Assembly: GCA_021157805.1 (NCBI GenBank)
Contig: JAGGVW010000238.1
Span: 1 to 7,052, forward strand
Length of the DNA stretch: 7,052 nt
From: a bacterium
GTDB lineage: Bacteria > Ratteibacteria > UBA8468 > B48-G9 > JAFGKM01
Direction of reading: 5' to 3'
The position numbers and the translations under genes were made by a program. Below the pieces are notes generated by a model. The model saw nothing but the letters and a program-made list of their open reading frames with translations, had not been told where the DNA came from and did not search any database. The first letter of the stretch is position 1; the number at the start of each line of letters is the position of its first letter. This document shows, in pieces, positions 6,479 through 7,052 of this stretch.

Positions 6479-6517
6479 AAAAATCTGCTCTTAAAAATAA
6501 GGCAAAATAAGGGCAGA
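6479..6517 (-). terminator. Candidate intrinsic terminator after nnrD
   Basis: Read on the - strand, TCTGCCCTTA (6517-6508), a 14-nt loop and TAAGAGCAGA (6493-6484) form a 10-position stem with one A-C mismatch, followed directly by TTTTT (6483-6479). It lies about 93 nt after the nnrD stop and would separate nnrD from the DUF362 operon. The loop is long and the mismatch weakens it, so it could instead be a leader structure. Confidence 0.45.
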
Positions 6518-6580
6518 AAATATTACAAAACGACCAAAACATCTATTTTATATTTTTAAGTGGCATATTTTTTGAGTAGA

Positions 6581-6595
6581 CCAAACCGGGTTTGG
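6581..6595. repeat. Perfect short palindrome CCAAACC-G-GGTTTGG
   Basis: Two 7-bp arms around a single G, 15 bp after the nnrD stop in its direction of transcription. As RNA it would give a 6-bp stem with a 3-nt loop. On the - strand it is not followed by a T-run, and on the + strand only by GCTTTT, so it is a poor terminator in either direction. It stands out in GC content from its surroundings and may be a protein-binding site or mRNA 3'-end stabiliser. Confidence 0.5.
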
Positions 6596-6609
6596 GCTTT
6601 TAAAATACT

Positions 6610-7052
6610 TTATATAACTTCAATTTCATAATTTTCTTTAACTTCTTCAAATTTTTCTCTACAACATTTTAATGCCTCTGGGAGATAATTCAATATATCC
6701 TGGGCTGTTATTCCATCTTCTCCTTTATCTTTGGAAGCAAGGTCTCCAGAAAATCCATGTATAAAGACACCCATTCTAACCGCATCAAAAATAGAAAGTC
6801 CCAGGCCAAACATAGCACCAATCGTTCCTGTTAAAACATCACCAGAACCTGCTGTAGCCATACCAGAATTTCCACTCATATTTATAAAGACATTCCCATC
6901 TGGATATCCTATTAAAGAATGGGCACCTTTTAAAACAATAATAGAATTTAAATCTTTACATGTTTTTTGTAAGATCTCTACTTTATTTTCATCTATTTCT
7001 TTTATGCTTAATTTAGTAATCCTTGACATTTCCCCTAAATGAGGTGTAAGAA
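6610..7052 (-). CDS. nnrD: ADP-dependent NAD(P)H-hydrate dehydratase, C-terminal part (5' end outside window)
   Basis: Repairs damaged NADHX/NADPHX by ADP-dependent dehydration of the (S)-hydrate (YjeF C-terminal domain, ribokinase-like fold), in the cytoplasm. The frame stays open to the window edge: bases 7051-7030 encode LTPHLGE, matching the family LTPHPGE motif, so the ATG at 7029 is internal. Counting from that Met: [10 protein letters not shown] (31-40), then the hallmark [17 protein letters not shown] (52-68) with the catalytic Asp64, a helical segment with [10 protein letters not shown] (89-98), and [17 protein letters not shown] (104-120) near the end. Bacterial versions are often fused behind the NnrE epimerase domain; whether this one is cannot be seen. 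The Pro-to-Leu change in LTPHLGE is minor. It is on the same strand as the DUF362 operon but 305 bp upstream, with terminator-like structure between. Confidence 0.92.
   Translation of the reverse strand, partial: LTPHLGEMSRITKLSIKEIDENKVEILQKTCKDLNSIIVLKGAHSLIGYPDGNVFINMSGNSGMATAGSGDVLTGTIGAMFGLGLSIFDAVRMGVFIHGFSGDLASKDKGEDGITAQDILNYLPEALKCCREKFEEVKENYEIEVI

Larger units (their letters stand above)
6305..6609. other. Intergenic region between nnrD and the DUF362 operon
   Basis: This 305-bp gap must hold the DUF362 operon promoter if that operon is independent of nnrD. Besides the palindrome, terminator-like hairpin and dyad listed separately it is very AT-rich, with one GC-rich patch (CCCGCTCCCCCT, 6464-6475). 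Several A/T hexamers resemble a -10 box (for example TAAAAT on the - strand at 6392-6387), but none has a good -35 partner at 16-18 bp, so no promoter is called. No RNA gene is seen. Confidence 0.5.

Noticed and set aside
6476..6559. 27-codon + strand frame in the nnrD-DUF362 gap
   Set aside because: No ribosome binding site (preceded by CGCTCCCCCT), Lys-rich low-complexity product, and it overlaps the terminator-like hairpin.
6731..7042. + strand open frame opposite nnrD
   Set aside because: Antisense to a clear NnrD motif region; no domain recognised.

Overview
The window is AT-rich bacterial DNA (about one third GC by eye) with dense, overlapping genes and the standard code. Protein families suggest an anaerobic or microaerophilic, double-membrane or periplasm-bearing bacterium. 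There is DXP-pathway vitamin B6 synthesis (PdxJ), a tryptophanyl-tRNA synthetase with an iron-sulfur-type cysteine signature like that of Thermotoga maritima, a minimal Tat translocase, and low-potential-looking Fe-S proteins. I cannot place the organism to phylum; an uncultured or deep-branching lineage is plausible but is inference only.

Left half, + strand (1-3001): a housekeeping operon made of the 3' part of trpS, then hisC (11-bp overlap), pdxJ (49-bp gap with a strong ribosome binding site), and a DUF4013-like membrane protein (17-bp overlap). It joins Trp-tRNA charging, histidine synthesis, PLP-cofactor synthesis and an uncharacterised membrane protein. HisC needs the PLP that PdxJ helps to make.

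Centre (3002-3291): a convergent intergenic stretch with a short GC-rich ACCAG tandem repeat and otherwise low-complexity A/T sequence.

Right half, - strand (6304 down to 3292): a tightly overlapped five-gene operon in the order DUF362 protein (Tat-type signal), NapH-like membrane Fe-S protein without the usual C-terminal ferredoxin domain, NapG/MauM-like four-cluster ferredoxin (Tat-type signal), TatA, TatC. Two predicted Tat substrates, their likely membrane redox partner and the translocase itself are encoded in one unit. This is the most interesting item: it looks like a self-contained exported redox module of unknown function, built around DUF362.

Far right (6610-7052, - strand): the C-terminal part of an NAD(P)H-hydrate dehydratase (NnrD), running off the window. 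The 305-bp gap between it and the DUF362 operon holds a terminator-like hairpin, a short perfect palindrome and an operator-like dyad close to the DUF362 start codon.
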